Shown here: positions 10,850-23,555 of the stretch, piece after piece | Numbering within the stretch: the first letter of the stretch is position 1 | Layout: the number at the start of each line of letters is the position of its first letter | NCBI GenBank assembly: GCA_026419785.1 | Contig: JAODTK010001432.1 | Coordinates: 186,001 to 250,000 of the forward strand | Length of the DNA: 64,000 bases | Direction of reading: 5' to 3' | Origin: Sclerodactyla briareus | Taxonomy: Eukaryota; Echinodermata; Holothuroidea; Dendrochirotida; Sclerodactylidae | Position numbers and translations under genes: made by a program | The notes under the pieces: model-generated | The model's input: only the letters and a program-made list of their open reading frames with translations | Database searches by the model: none | What the model was told of the DNA's origin: nothing

Positions 10850-13599
10850 TTGATTCTTGCCGAGGCCACTGGAACGAATCTATTGCAGTCAGCACGTGAC
10901 GTATGTGTGCGTGTGATGTCTGTATGGCTGTGATGTGTGTGTGTGTGTCTGTGTGGTGTGGGTGTGTGTGCGTGTTGAACCATTGTCAGAACGGACATCT
11001 GACGACGCAAATGGTATCAAGTTCAAAATTAGTAGGTGGGTTGCCATATGGGGAGGGACCTCTATTGTTTTGGGTGCCCGTTCAAGTTCATTTATGGTCA
11101 CGAGAGGGCAAAGTTCAAAAAGTTGTCAGCACGAATCTAACGAACGCAGTATCGAACAAGTTCAACTTGGTATGTGGGTAAGCCATGTATAGGGAGGAGT
11201 GACCCCTATTGTTTTGGTGTCAGGTCAAGGTCATTCAGTCACAAAAGGAAAATAGTTCATTATATCTCGGCAACCGAAACATTTTGGAAGGACGTAGTAA
11301 TGGAAAGTGTTGTGCGTCTGGGTGTGCAAAAATCTGGTGGACCGACTTGGACATCATTTGACTTTTGACCTTATGGACCTCATTTGACCCTTTGAACCTG
11401 CCGTGATTGTGCCTGCTTTTTTGTGTTGCGGGAGTGTCTGTAAGACAAAACAAAAAAGTCAATGACACTACCAACTACGCAATCGTTACACAAGCTATCT
11501 CAAGGAATGTGGAAGGTCAAGGAAGCGGAAATCGTCATATATCTCGCAACGCAAAACATTTTGGAGGACTGTCGTAATTAAAAGTTTCGTTCGTCTGAGT
11601 GAAAAACAATACTGATGACAAGCTTTGCCCTCATTTGACCTTTGACTTCATTTGACCTTTTGGCTTGGTGATTCTGCATGCTTTTTGTGTGTTGGCCGGA
11701 AGGTCTTGTTTAAGACAAACAAAAAAAGCAAGGAATCTAACATACTACGATACTTCTTACACAAGCTATCTCAATGAATGTGGTGTCAAGAACAGCCTAA
11801 AACACTGAAATGTGGATAATTTGGCATTTGACCATCTGCTCGTCGGCATGATCTAATGAATGCAAATGTCTTAGAAGTCCAAAATTAAGTGTGGGGATGT
11901 ACACAAGTGCTGAATTTCATTTTTTTTTCTATTGTTTAGTCCTGGATTTATTTGGTTTGAGTATTGGACAGCAACAAATAGTTCACCCAGTTAAAACAAA
12001 AATTCTGAATTTTCATTCATTAATTATCCACCAGGACCCAGCCATATGTACATCCTGACAGTAGTGTGATGCTAACGGGTGGGGGTGGCGATTTTGGCCT
12101 GGCACGCACCCCCCCCCCCCAAGGTTCATAGGCAGCTTATGAAATTGACAAATGGAGCCCTATTAGAAGCATGCCACACTGCATTGACAAATTCCTAATG
12201 GCAAGGCAGATACGCCTCTTCCTGGTATATTCCTTCATTTAGTGTTATACTTTGCCAACAAAGGTTGTGTTGCCCCCTCAGCAATCTGGTTGCTCCACTC
12301 CCCTCCCCCCTCCCCCCCCACCCCCTCCCCAGTACAAATAGTTCCCCCGTGCGAGGACAGTACAAAGTCTTGAATTGTCATTTATCATTATTCAGGATAT
12401 GTTTGAGTATTGGACTAGCAACAGTGACCAGCCTATATTGTACCTCCTGATCAGTAGTGGGTTGCTACGGGTGGGGTGGTCATTTTGGTTTGCATGCACA
12501 GCCCCCCCCCCCCCCAGGGTTCAGAGGCGCTTTTGAAGCCTGCGTCACTGCATTTATTGACAAATTCCGATAGCAGGCAGAAGAAACGCCTCTTCTTGCG
12601 GATTCTTCTACCATTTAGTGTTATATTTACATTTAATCCCAGTGGCATTTCTTAAGGAGGGTACAAAATGGGACTAGTAACCATGGATATCAACGGCGGG
12701 TGCGAGGGGGGGGGGGGGGACAAACTGGGAATTTTTCCTAGGCCGATAATTATATGTACTCGAGAGGGGGAGGGACTGCTAAGTTTCAATTCGAAACACC
12801 CTCTTACAATCCTCTCCTCAACTACTGCATGCATTGTGTGTGTCTACTCTAATAAGCCCTTTGGTGGCTGGTCAACATCGGTCCGGCCCAATCCCCAAAA
12901 GGATTAATCTCTTAAATCGTGTGTGTGAGCGTGAGCTGGTAAACACACATAAACTTTGATTGCCTCGGTCAGACAGTCAGGTGGGAAAATGGTACCTGGC
13001 ACTGGCAAGGCTCAGAGGACTGAGAGTGGTTTGTTAATCCAATTTCTCTGAGGTGAACCAGTCTACTGATTATATGATTGTTTACATTAAGGTAACACTT
13101 CTCTTTAAGCACACTTCCAGGATGAGTAAATTACGTGACAGGGCAGGAGACTATTGGGTATATTACATGTTTATTACCTATTTATAGATAAGCCCTAATG
13201 AGAGGATGAACTGTGGTGTGTGTAGAAGCAGTAGTGAGAGGGTGGGGAGTGAGATGGGAGGAGGAAGCAAGGGTTCAAGGGAAGCTTCTGAAAGTGGGAA
13301 GAAAGGGCTCAACATTTGTGGCATTTTTTCGCTATTGAGCAAAACAGTGAGGGCATTACCCTGTACCCAGGCAGGAAATGGGTAGGGGTTTGAGTCTATA
13401 GAATATCTCTCTCTTCCCAGTGGCCTATCTATCTGTGTGGACAGTCACATGATGTGACTGTTGGGAAAGTGGTTGCCAGGATAATTACATTTCAAACAAT
13501 TGGCCCAGAAGTCTTACTGGAGCAACATTAAATGAGCCCACATTAATATAATATATATATATATATTAGTATAGATATATATATATAGCTATATAATAT

Positions 13600-13640
<41 letters not shown>

Positions 13641-14790
13641 TATATATATAACACTAGAAAATTGCAAAGAATCTTGTCTGTTTATATTCTATTTGTCTTT
13701 ATCATGCAGCCAGATACATTTGTTATGGGAGGTGCTGCAGGGGGTGGCCATATACCCCACCAATTAGGAGGGGATATGTGATTTGGAAAGCCTCGTTGAA
13801 AAGTTTGACCCTAAAAAAGCAATAAGACATTTGATGGACTGTAAAATGGCTATTGATACAAGTATTTTAAACAGTTAGCCACGTGCAATTGCATGACCAA
13901 CCCTTGCTACCCCACTGACAAGGTGAAGTCATGCACTTAGGTTGGTTCAACAAAATGGGCACCCTCAGTCACTGTGGGCTAAAAATAATGAAAATTATAC
14001 ACACAAAGCACTTTAAAAGAACCACAGACTACTCTGCTGCTACGAATTGAAAACGATTGACTGGCGAGACTTACCCCTAAGTCACATTAGTGATTACGAC
14101 ATATGGTACAATGACCACACATGTGAACACCTGCTATGGGGACACTGTGAATGACCTACATGACTCACCTTGTCCGGGTTAGTGAAGGGATGCAATTGAC
14201 AATATATAGGCCGTATGCAGAAGCAAATTCTCTTACCACACAGATACTTCGAAAAGGAGATTTTTTTTTTTTTTTTACAATTGTTGATGATGTTGGTCGT
14301 CCGATTCAAGAACTGCACTTATTCATCTATCTGCTTTGGCCCACACAGTACTTATGATGATAAATTGCGCTAACGTGATCCTCATCATCTAGCCCTGAAC
14401 TGCAGTCTGCTGACTCAGTGGTTATGGTCGTGGTACTTCCCACACTGAATGAAACTTTTGACCTCACTGGTTATAATCGTAACTTGACCTTCCCTCTCAA
14501 AGATACACTTACCATGTTTTATTTCAGTATATTTACTTCATTGCCCCGATCTTTTTTGACCTTGGTCAAAAGCATCTCTTGCGGTTGTAAATATTGCAGT
14601 GCTTGGGTCGTTTTGTGTCAAGTTGGGTTCGAAATTGGCACCACACATCTTGCAGGGTTTGATATAGCTGAACATCAATGGTGATGCCCCAACGACCTTG
14701 TAAGGGGAACATGTCCGGGAATGAAAAGGCAAGGATCACTACGCAGAGTTGCGTTCTTGTTCTAACACTTTCCATAGTTTTTCCAAACAC
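10850..14790. repeat. Duplicated module V (about 3.8 kb), copy A
   Basis: Matches 23550-27345 in the same order throughout. Shared parts are a TTGCCGAGGC start, a GT-rich tract near 10930, two internal tandem blocks with TTTGACCTCATTTGACC and TTAAGACAAAC near 11350-11720, two poly-C blocks near 12110 and 12500, G14 at 12706-12719, and a T-run followed by ACAATTGTTGATGATGTTGG near 14262. The sole large difference is an AT microsatellite at 13541-13652. No reading frame of recognisable function. Confidence 0.78.
13541..13652. repeat. AT-rich dinucleotide microsatellite
   Basis: About 110 bp of nearly pure TA repeats interrupted by occasional G or C (TAGATA, TAGCTA). The homologous place in copy B (near 26163) has only a short ATATATC, so this expansion is specific to copy A. 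Confidence 0.95.
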
Positions 14791-14823
14791 ACTGATCTGA
14801 GTTTGAACATGTCTTTCTCGAAG

Positions 14824-15270
14824 TCACTCTTGCGGGTCATCTACTACAGACTGCCCGGACTGTCCGTGGACCAAAAGACTGCCCGGTGCATCTATATACT
14901 GCCCGGTGCATGCTAACGACTGCCCGGTGCGTGAAAAGACTTGCCCGGACTTTTGTACAAAGACGGCCGTGGAAATGACTGCCCGCGAATGCATAGTGTC
15001 GTGACGACGGCCGACTATCTTGGTCACGGCACCTATGAAATCACAGTGGTTGAATGAAACGGGTAAGCTAGGCCTATGGAGTCTGAGAACGATCACAATT
15101 TTTTTCAGGCCTTACTCAGGCTCGATTAAGGGAAAATTGAAGCAAATTGTAAAACAATTTGTTAGTTAGCTGAGTCTAGTGGTTTGTGTTTGTTATTTCC
15201 TGACACCTGTTGTTTCGGTAGGTTTACAGTTTCAGAGTGAAATGATTTTGACCGGCCTTTATAAAGTGTA
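14824..15270 (+). repeat. CCCGG minisatellite element, copy A
   Basis: Contains four to five units of about 19-22 bp built on GACTGCCCGGTGCATGCTAA at 14848-14955. After them come GGCCGTGGAAATGACTG, GACGGCCGACTATCTTGG and AGTGAAATGATTT. The same series occurs inverted at 20870-21290, so the two are opposite-facing copies about 5.6 kb apart. Confidence 0.75.
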
Positions 15271-18200
15271 ACTCAACAGGACGGGTGGGATTAGCAAGGT
15301 GGTCACCCCACGACTCGCTAAATTGACTCTTGACATGCAAAGACATATATTTAGCAAAATGGATGACTAATATTTGCAATGACTAAATTATTGCGATGAG
15401 AATAATGCCGCCACCACCACCCCCCCCTCCCCCCTCCAAGTCTCGATGAGCCAGTTGCTCCGCCTTTTTGAAAAGAGGACTGTAATATTTCCTAGGCGCT
15501 ATATCCGCTCCCAGATGGCTGTAGGGGTCGAACGAAGGCTGATGCAAGGCGCGGCGATTTTTGTTGCGATTGGGGGGGGGGGGACGAACAGATAAAAGCT
15601 GGAGCCCACCACAGTTGAGGTAGCGTACAAGGAATGTTTCGTTCGACAGACCCCCTATTGCAGGAAACGGCACTTGGACACGGGACGGACAGTATAAGCA
15701 TCATTCCTGAAAATGATAACTTTACTTTTATTTTTAGGGAAGGTTCTCCACAAACTTATCGCAATAGGGAGCAATTTCAAGGTTTTGCGTTGGGTGCTGC
15801 GTCGTTTCTAAACACGAAGCAAGTGATGTTACGGTCATGAAAGAGCAGGAATGGGCAATGACAACAACTACGTTCGCGTGAAGCGCGGATTCTGCAGGAT
15901 CCACTTTGAACAAACGACATTGCAACATACCCTCTCTGACGTGCCTATCACTCAATACTAGGCCTGAGTTTTTTTTACTCAAAGATTACGGCCCCCATTT
16001 TCCTCTTTTTTGCGGACCACGGCGCATGGGAGGGACACTCCATTGGGTCACAGGTGGCCAGATGAGTATAGCACACAAAAGAACAGATAAACCGCAACTC
16101 GCTCGAATTTGTTTCTTTTGCGCGAATTTGTTGCGACGTTACCTGGCCGAATCTCTGATGGCTATTTCTAAGGCCAACCGCAGGAGATTAATACAGGGAT
16201 ATAGCTGGATAAAAACCGAATGCGTCAGTCCAAACCGGAAGTTCGTAGGACTTCCGTTACAGAGTTATAGTCATTTGGAGTTTGTGTATTGGTGGAGCAT
16301 GTGTATGCGCAAGATCGGAATGGTTCCCATCATGCAATAATAAATTATGTCATACTTTGCAGCAACCTTGTCAAACATTCTTTGTTTTTTCTATTAAAAT
16401 TCAAACATCAATTTTCAACCTTCGAAAAACATTTAGTCTATGGGAGAGGATTGCTATAGTGGGTTGGTAGTGTTGATGGTTATTTTGATGAGAGAGAGAC
16501 ACAAACTTCTGCTAAATGTTTGCTTATTCAACAGCATGAACAATCTATCCATAACATAATTTCCGTGTTGTCAATGTTTTGACTCATGCGTTATTGCGCA
16601 ATTGGGATTCTCCCCAATTTCTCATGCCTAATGGCCCAAACTTTGAGGGCCAATAACCGCACATAGGAAAAACATATCGAAATGGGGTTTGGGATTTTCC
16701 GCTCTCCTAACACTCTCCAATTATAACCTCTGTTGTATCCAACCTGGCAGTTGCCGCTTAAGGGTTTCCACCGCACCGTGTGCCTGCCACCTTAGTTTGT
16801 GCACGTTGTGCACTGTGCACGCACCTCAACTTTTAAAACAGTGGTTCGCACTCAAAAATCACCGAAATACGGTGGCAGTCGGGCTCGAATATTGGAAGGG
16901 GGGACAAACTGCATTGCGTCCCCCTCCGCCATCCAAAATATTTGTGGGGGGAAAATTCATTGCGTCCCCCTCCGCCAACGCACAATATTAAGGGGGACAA
17001 ATACATGCGTCGCACCCTCGCGAACCAAACATTGGTGGACGCTGCCCCTCCTCCGCCCCCCCCCCCCTCCGATCGCCGACCCTGGTTGCTGTGCACGCCT
17101 TGAAAGATGAATCTCTGACTGCAATATCTCTAAATTGGCCTATTCTTTAAATGGGGGAAGGGGAGGTGGATATAATCCACAGACTTGAGGCGGTGCAATA
17201 CGCACCATGTTCAAGCCGCCCATGTGTCAGTAAGGCCCATCCGGAACGGTGTTTCCAAACCCATTTTTTTTCTCCGAAGGAAAAGTAGCCTACTAGAATT
17301 TAATTTTCTAAAAATTGTCTAACTTGCCGGAGAGTCCCACCCCTGCTGTATCAGCCCTCGTTAATCACGTGACAAGGCATAATACCAGCGAAATAAATAC
17401 CAACAAGGCACTAAGTACGGCACCACTGTGTTATAATCGTAGCCCATCTCCACCGAATTTTGGACAAGTTGTAAATTCATTTTAATGGCCATGCTTTGGC
17501 ATATTAGGACCATTAGTGTGTACATAGTTACAGTGGATGGTGCATTGGTGAGGAATGCAGAATTAATATGTTTCAAACCGATGCGACGCGCAGTACACGC
17601 CTTCTGCTCACGAGTACCACATTACGGCCATTACGGACCTGAGCCCCACCACATGACCCCCCCCCCTACGGTTTCCGCCGCACTGCACCCCTTGCGATGC
17701 TAAAACATAAACCCCTAACGCGTTTCTATGTGTACGTTGACGGAGTTCGGGATCCAGAAAGATCCCTTTCTCCACACGGTGAAGAAACTGGCTGTAGCCC
17801 AAGATAAGTTCTATATTTTTTTTGCATATCACTGTAAGGACCAGACGCAGAACCAAGGGGATAAGATAGAGGCACTTTGGAGGAAAAAACGAGAAAAAAA
17901 CCCTTTTCATTTTGATTTCTCCTGAAGACGGATGGCAGAGACCAGGAACAGAGTCTGGTAAAAGCCCACCGGAGAAAACGGACCATGACCTCCCAAAAGG
18001 GGAAGGGAAAAATCCACTTCCCTCCCCCACCTAAACCAGCCATTTTTGTTGTTATTTTCAGATTATTTCTATAAAATCGTGAGTAGAAAAAGGGGGGTGA
18101 CCTCTGGCCCCCCCAGAAGGACCAAACAATAGTTGTGGCCGTACCGTACATATTGTGCCCAAATTGGGGAGTGGGGCGCCGTCCAGTCCTATGTGTGACG

Positions 18201-18680
18201 CGTATGATTGATGACTTTCCCTTGCCCCTCAGTGTGCGGGCTCGGTTTTGCTGATTTGAGTGCCGTGCGGTGGTAACGAAGAGCGATCAGGAGAGCTCGT
18301 GATATGTAATGAATACCATGGGGCGTGACTGGTTGAGAGGTACACCATAGGTGCAATTATTGTATTACGGCAATCATTGTCTCAAGCATGATCGATATTG
18401 CTAAATGCCCTGGCACCGTATCCGTTACCCTGCTTGACTTTCCCACCGGGGCTGTTTCCTCCTCCGCGTTGTAATAATCAAGTTGGAGGTGGGGGGGGGT
18501 GGCACCGGAAAGGTCATTTGTTGCGTGACATGAATCATATGGAGGCTGTATTATCTGGACATTCGTCAGTCAAGTTTGTGGCAAGTTTCTGCGTTTTGCT
18601 TAGGCCTAGATGGTGAAAATTATTCATTTCAATGTGTGCTCGTTTACACGGTTATAGTATAACTATACGATTCTTACTGG
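15270..18680. other. No recognisable gene; minisatellite and poly-C tracts only
   Basis: Contains C/G runs near 15420 and 15573 and a GGGGGACAAA/GCGTCCCCCTCCGCC tandem array at 16895-17060. The longest open frame (about 144 codons at 15906-16340) matches nothing I know and lacks domain features. Confidence 0.45.
16895..17060. repeat. About 50-bp tandem repeat with G-run/C-run units
   Basis: Three to four imperfect units each containing GGGGGACAAA, then CATTGCGTCCCCCTCCGCCA, then CAAAATATT. Each unit pairs a G-run with a C-run, so single strands could form short hairpins. Confidence 0.75.
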
Positions 18681-18687
18681 AAACAGC

Positions 18688-19140
18688 ATGGTCCCGTCGC
18701 AGTCATTCTGTGAAGCACAATTAATCCTCACATACAAGGATCTAAGCTATACCCTTGACAAAAGATCTCAGTTTGATATTGGCCATTATGGATTTTTTCC
18801 AAGGCGTTTGACGTGGTTCCTCATAACCTGGTTATATCCAAGCTCCGTATGTACGGTATCCAAATACACTCCTATTGGATTAACAATTTTTTTTTCGCAA
18901 AACGTTTACAGGAGCCATGATCGGTGGAGAGAAGTCAATGGTCTAGGTCATGTCTGGTGTCCGACCAGTTGTTTTCTTCATCTTGTCCGCCGTTTCGCCG
19001 ACGACTGTATTTTGTACTGTAATCTCAGAAACACATGGCCACGTTGGGGCTCCAGAAAAAATTGGTGCGCTAACATTGGGCTATCGCTGCGCTGGCAAAT
19101 GAGTTCCAAATTTGTTGAAAGATTAAATCATCGCGCCACT
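18688..19140 (+). pseudogene. Reverse-transcriptase relic of a non-LTR retrotransposon
   Basis: Conserved RT segments appear in order but in several frames. An upstream piece reads QLILTYKDLSYTLDKRSQ. Then, after a frame change, FSKAFDVVPHNLVISKLRMY corresponds to the first catalytic-Asp region (AFD). Last comes FADDCILY, corresponding to the catalytic ADD box. Between INNFFSQ and FADD the spacing is much shorter than in an intact RT, so an internal deletion is likely. Frameshifts and the lack of other domains mark it as a dead 5'-truncated copy. The AFDxVPH and FADDxxLY wording resembles Jockey/CR1-type LINEs; the clade is inferred. Confidence 0.75.
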
Positions 19141-20860
19141 AGTCATTCCCCCAAATCCCCAATCCCTCACTTTTGATGTTGGGGATGGCCTATATAATAT
19201 CCCCCCTTCCCCACTGATCAGGCAGCATCTCCATAAGTAAATGAAATGCGGTATGCATGGGAAGTACAGTCGGACCAAACACAAGACCTAAACCGGATTT
19301 TAATGGGATTACCTAAATTTTATGTAGAGAGGCCAGACTGCAAAAAAAAAAAAAAAAAAAACAAAAAAAAATCGCGCTGCAGAATATACAGTAGGCCAAG
19401 GAAATCATTCGAGAGGAAAGAAAATGACAAAACTTATGCTGTTCTCCTAACGTGCTCATACAACTGCGTGAATGGGAATGCACAAGGAGATTTGGTTTGG
19501 ACCGATTATGTTTTTTTTTTTCCCCACCATATGCTCGAATACAACTGGCATTTCCTTAACCTGCACATAAACTAATGGTTGGAGTTCAGTCGTTCTAAAT
19601 CCTATTGTTTATAGCAGACTGCTTTGCAAGCCTGACGTGCGCTTGTTGACGGAGCTAGGCGCGGAGGCCGGAGAAAAAACAAATTCTGGGACATGTGAAA
19701 TTATGACAAAAAAATTTGAACGGAAACAAATCTGAAAAAATGACAAAATTCCACTGGCGGGCTCGATTTGTCAAAAATCAAAGCCCGAAAAATGCACAGA
19801 TTTTCTATCACATGATGTCGAGCACAATTATTTAAAGATCGAGCAACCTCGAACCCAGTTGAAAGGGTCCTGGGCAGTGGCATATTCCTAAAAATAGAGG
19901 TAGTTGGAGGCAGCTTACCACAATGAAGAACTGTGAAAAGAAAATATGATCATTTCGAACAATTAATTTGATCATTTCAGTGATGTTACCCACTGTCATA
20001 AGGCTGCATTACGTCTGGGGGAGGGGGGGGGGGGTATGTAATGCGATTTCTCTGATATGCTACGCGCCAACCGATGGTGGCGAGCGACTTAGGTGGGACT
20101 AACCACGACGATGTCACAGTTTTAACAAATCAGTGTGATGTACTATGATTTCAAAGTACGTACAAGTTTGAAACATGTAGGCCTATTTATGAAGGGCTGG
20201 TGGACGTATTTTGACGTGCTATGTGCAAGGGCAGATGAAATGAATGAATGAGGATACATAGTAGATATGATTCCATGTACCAACTCGACTCATCGGATAT
20301 GTATTGACATTCTATACTATATATTTATTTTTTTCTAATTAAATTAGAAATTGCAGCCATGCGATACATATTTTCAAGGTTGGTTGAATCCCAGCTCAAA
20401 ACACCCGACAAGTTCCTTTCCGGGCATCTGAATGGTCTCGAAATCCAAAAATGTTCAGCTAGGCTACGCGCCAACCATGGTGGCGCTCCGCTTCGATTAT
20501 TTCGTACCATCCCACCACCCCAAGCAACACAGAAATCTACTACGCCACTGTCGAGCAGTGTCACAATACTGAGTACTTAGGCCGAGAGTTTAAATACATA
20601 CGGTTGAATGTGATGGCAAATATTGTTTAGAAAAGTTCATGACAACTCTTAAAGTGTCCATGAAATGTAGGCCTATACCGTAGATTTGTGGCGTATAGGA
20701 CTACTGACTCGCGGCCAGCCTGGGAAAGATGGTTGCATTGCCTACCGCAAGTTGTGGGGCATACTATTGCCAGTTTAGACAATAGCTGAGATTCCGTTCT
20801 GAAACAAAGGGGGAGGACCACTTTCGCCTTCCCCACCCCGTCCGGTTCAGTTAAGCCCTT
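19140..20860. other. No recognisable gene; palindrome-element fragments
   Basis: Contains an A19-type run near 19342, a T-run near 19510, a G-run near 20025 and two copies of the CGCGCCAACC(A/G)ATGGTGGCG palindrome at about 20065 and 20467. No supported coding sequence. Confidence 0.45.
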
Positions 20861-20869
20861 TTTTCGCTT

Positions 20870-21290
20870 TTATTCAATTATTCATACAGGCAGATTATAA
20901 TCATTTCACTCTAAAACGATGTAGAACTAGCCGAAAACAAAACAGCGTCATGTGTCAATGTCGAACACCACTTCCGCCTAAATAACAATGGATTTTTTAC
21001 AATTTTCTTCATTTCTTCCCTCATCGAGTTCGGCTGAGAAAGTCGTCGGTTCATTGAAGATCTCATCAGCTCCATGAGACTTGTATACACCGACTAAGAT
21101 AGGCGGCCGTCTGGTCACGGTCTAGACAATTCGTCGGAACAGTTCATTTCCACGGCGGGTCGTCCCTTAGTATACACCGGCAGGTCTTCTTCAGCTCCGG
21201 GCAGCTTAGCACGCACCGGGCAGTTTAGCACGCGCCGGGCAGTCATTTGTCCACCGGGCAGTCCCGCGCAGATTTTTAGTAGGACCGATT
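20870..21290 (-). repeat. CCCGG minisatellite element, copy B (inverted)
   Basis: Reverse-strand counterpart of 14824-15270. CACCGGGCAG units at 21195-21270 are preceded by CCACGGCGGG, GATAGGCGGCCGTCTGGTC and ATCATTTCACTCTAAAAC. The minisatellite unit number differs between the copies. Confidence 0.72.
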
Positions 21291-23110
21291 ACTGTCACTG
21301 CTTTCAGAGAATAGGCTAAGCCCTACAACGTTGCAGAAGCACAGTTAGTTGTTTCGGTAAAAATATCACTCTGCACCAAATCGAAATAGGGAACAAGCTA
21401 ATTACGGACCAAGCCATTTTAACAAACAAACCACCCGTCTCCAACTCATTGAAAACGGAGTCGTCTGTTTTCAACAAGCAAAAACCGCAAGGACAACGTC
21501 CCGAAAAAGAGTAGGGATACAGAGAACAGATCTGTAATTGTCAACAATGCAAGTGCTGTCACTCCGAGAACGCCATAGAGACAAACGCGCGGACTTGCCG
21601 TATGAGGATCCTTGAATAAGTCCTAGTTTCGCTGAAGATGAATGAAGACGCACGCGATTCGAAACCTCAACCAAGCTTCACACCTCCCACAGAGAGAACC
21701 CGGAACGTGTTGCTCCTCTCGTGGGACCGAATTGAACACTGAAGTCAGAACCGGTTGATGCCATCTCATGGAATCACGAGCTGATGCATGATGGGATATA
21801 ATTGTAATGTTCTATATAGAGTATTGAAAAGCAGTACATATCACTTTTTTCCACTTCATGGCCTATAAATGAATTGGCGATTTGTTGCAAGTTGGCATAG
21901 TTTCATGATGTCAATTTCTACCAACCATAAGTGAAACTATCATAATTAATTGGGAGGAAATTACACTCAATCAATGTTGCCAATTTGCAAAATCGTCAAC
22001 TTATTGTGATAAATCACACCGGGTACCACTTTAAAAATCATAACTTTCATATCATTGGCATGATATTCATGCAACTTTTTTGGAATGCAACATGCATTTT
22101 TCAGTAATATATATCATCCATGTGTGAGATTAAGTGTCTTGTATGGTACTCAACAATTCAGAGTGGGTTTGCTCTGTTGGACGAAACGACAAGAAATAAT
22201 TTATTTTAACAACGAACATTTTCTTTGTCAGTTTTTCATGATATATGTAAATGCCATCTCATAGGCCACTGCTCATCAACTTGTACTCAAGATTCCAGGG
22301 AATTGTGATGTAGCAAAATAATTTGCTCCCATTCCGACCTCCAAAACACAACGCATCATCCTGGGCCCAAGTTAGCTTGCAAGAGCATCTAGACGAGGCT
22401 TTGTATGTACTCAACTAGCCACATATAAGCGGCTCATCCTAATGATCCGTATTGGAACCCAATTTACTAGGAAAACAGTACGTCCTCTCACAAGGGACAG
22501 GCAAATTCTCATGAAATTGAAGTGATCTTTAGAATGCTCTCAGTGCGAGTGTCCTCCTCGATAATTCTCTTGAGAAGCGATCTCCCGGGTTTCTCGTCTA
22601 ATTTCTCATTAGAACTGGTCTCCGCAAAAAATTTTTTCTCGTCTACTTCTCGCCGAGGGGCAATTCCTCGTGAGTATCTCTTCAAATCCTTCAGCGAGTT
22701 TTTTTCGATCACGTAGAAATGGTCCCAATTTCCTCATGTAAATCTCGCGAGTCTTTTCTCCAGTATCTCACGAGTGGATTTTTACAAGGGTGCAATTATG
22801 CACGAGCAGTTGCCATTTCCGTTCCGCGCGATCTGGGATAACCAGCAAAATTTTCCTCGTTACTCTACGCGCCCAACCAGTGGCCCTGCTCCGCTTAGAA
22901 AGTGTATCGCAGTCCGACCCGTCCCCCCCCCCCACGTTTCGAAATGGATTGACGCCATGGGAAGCGGGGAAACAAATGGGATCAATTGTGGGAAAACAAA
23001 TAACAAATATAGAAAAGGAATTAATCGACCTTCCTCCAACTTCCCTTACACCTCGGTAGGTACCAACTTGGTCCAAGATACACACCTGAACGATTTCGAT
23101 CGTAATCCAA
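21290..23110. other. No recognisable gene
   Basis: Low-complexity TCTCGT/TCTCAT-type sequence at 22510-22770 and a degraded copy of the palindrome element at about 22860-22930 followed by a C11 run. Open frames are short and unrecognised. Confidence 0.45.
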
Positions 23111-23555
23111 CTTAACCTGTAGAGGATAAAGCATTCTACAGATAGTTGGAACATTCCCTGAAAACAGACAAAACCCAAGACACAGCAATAACTTTAAGTT
23201 ACAAGGACTACAAGATCGTAATGGTATTGATTGAAAGTATCCAGAGTCCTTTCCTTTTGAGAACTGTTTTCAGCTGGAGTGGAAAAAAAATCGTTTGGTA
23301 TGATTTACTCCTCAAAAACCCCATTTACATATACGCTCGTCTCAATAGCCTCCAATTACAGGATTTTTTTGGCTCTATTATTGTCGAAATTGATTTCCCG
23401 TAACTGTGTTTTTTTTCTGGTCCCCATTGATGGTTTTTGTCTAATTGATTGACTCCATCAGTTTGAGGGACAACTGTAACGTGATTGACGTTATCAATTG
23501 ATATTTTAATTAATCTTTATATTCGTTTCCATTTTAATTCAATCGTTTTTTTATT
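23110..23555. repeat. Duplicated module Y, copy B
   Basis: Direct homologue of 8270-8790. It ends at TCGTTTTTTTATTCC, exactly where module V begins (CTTGCCGAAGGC), whereas in copy A module Y is followed by module Z. Confidence 0.75.

Noticed and set aside
15906..16340. 144-codon open frame on the plus strand
   Set aside because: No family resemblance, no domain pattern, and it spans sequence that looks like decayed repeat. A frame of this length can occur by chance in 64 kb.
17608..18151. Overlapping 140-codon open frames on the minus strand
   Set aside because: The two frames overlap each other in different registers and neither shows conserved residues. No splice or start context supports either.
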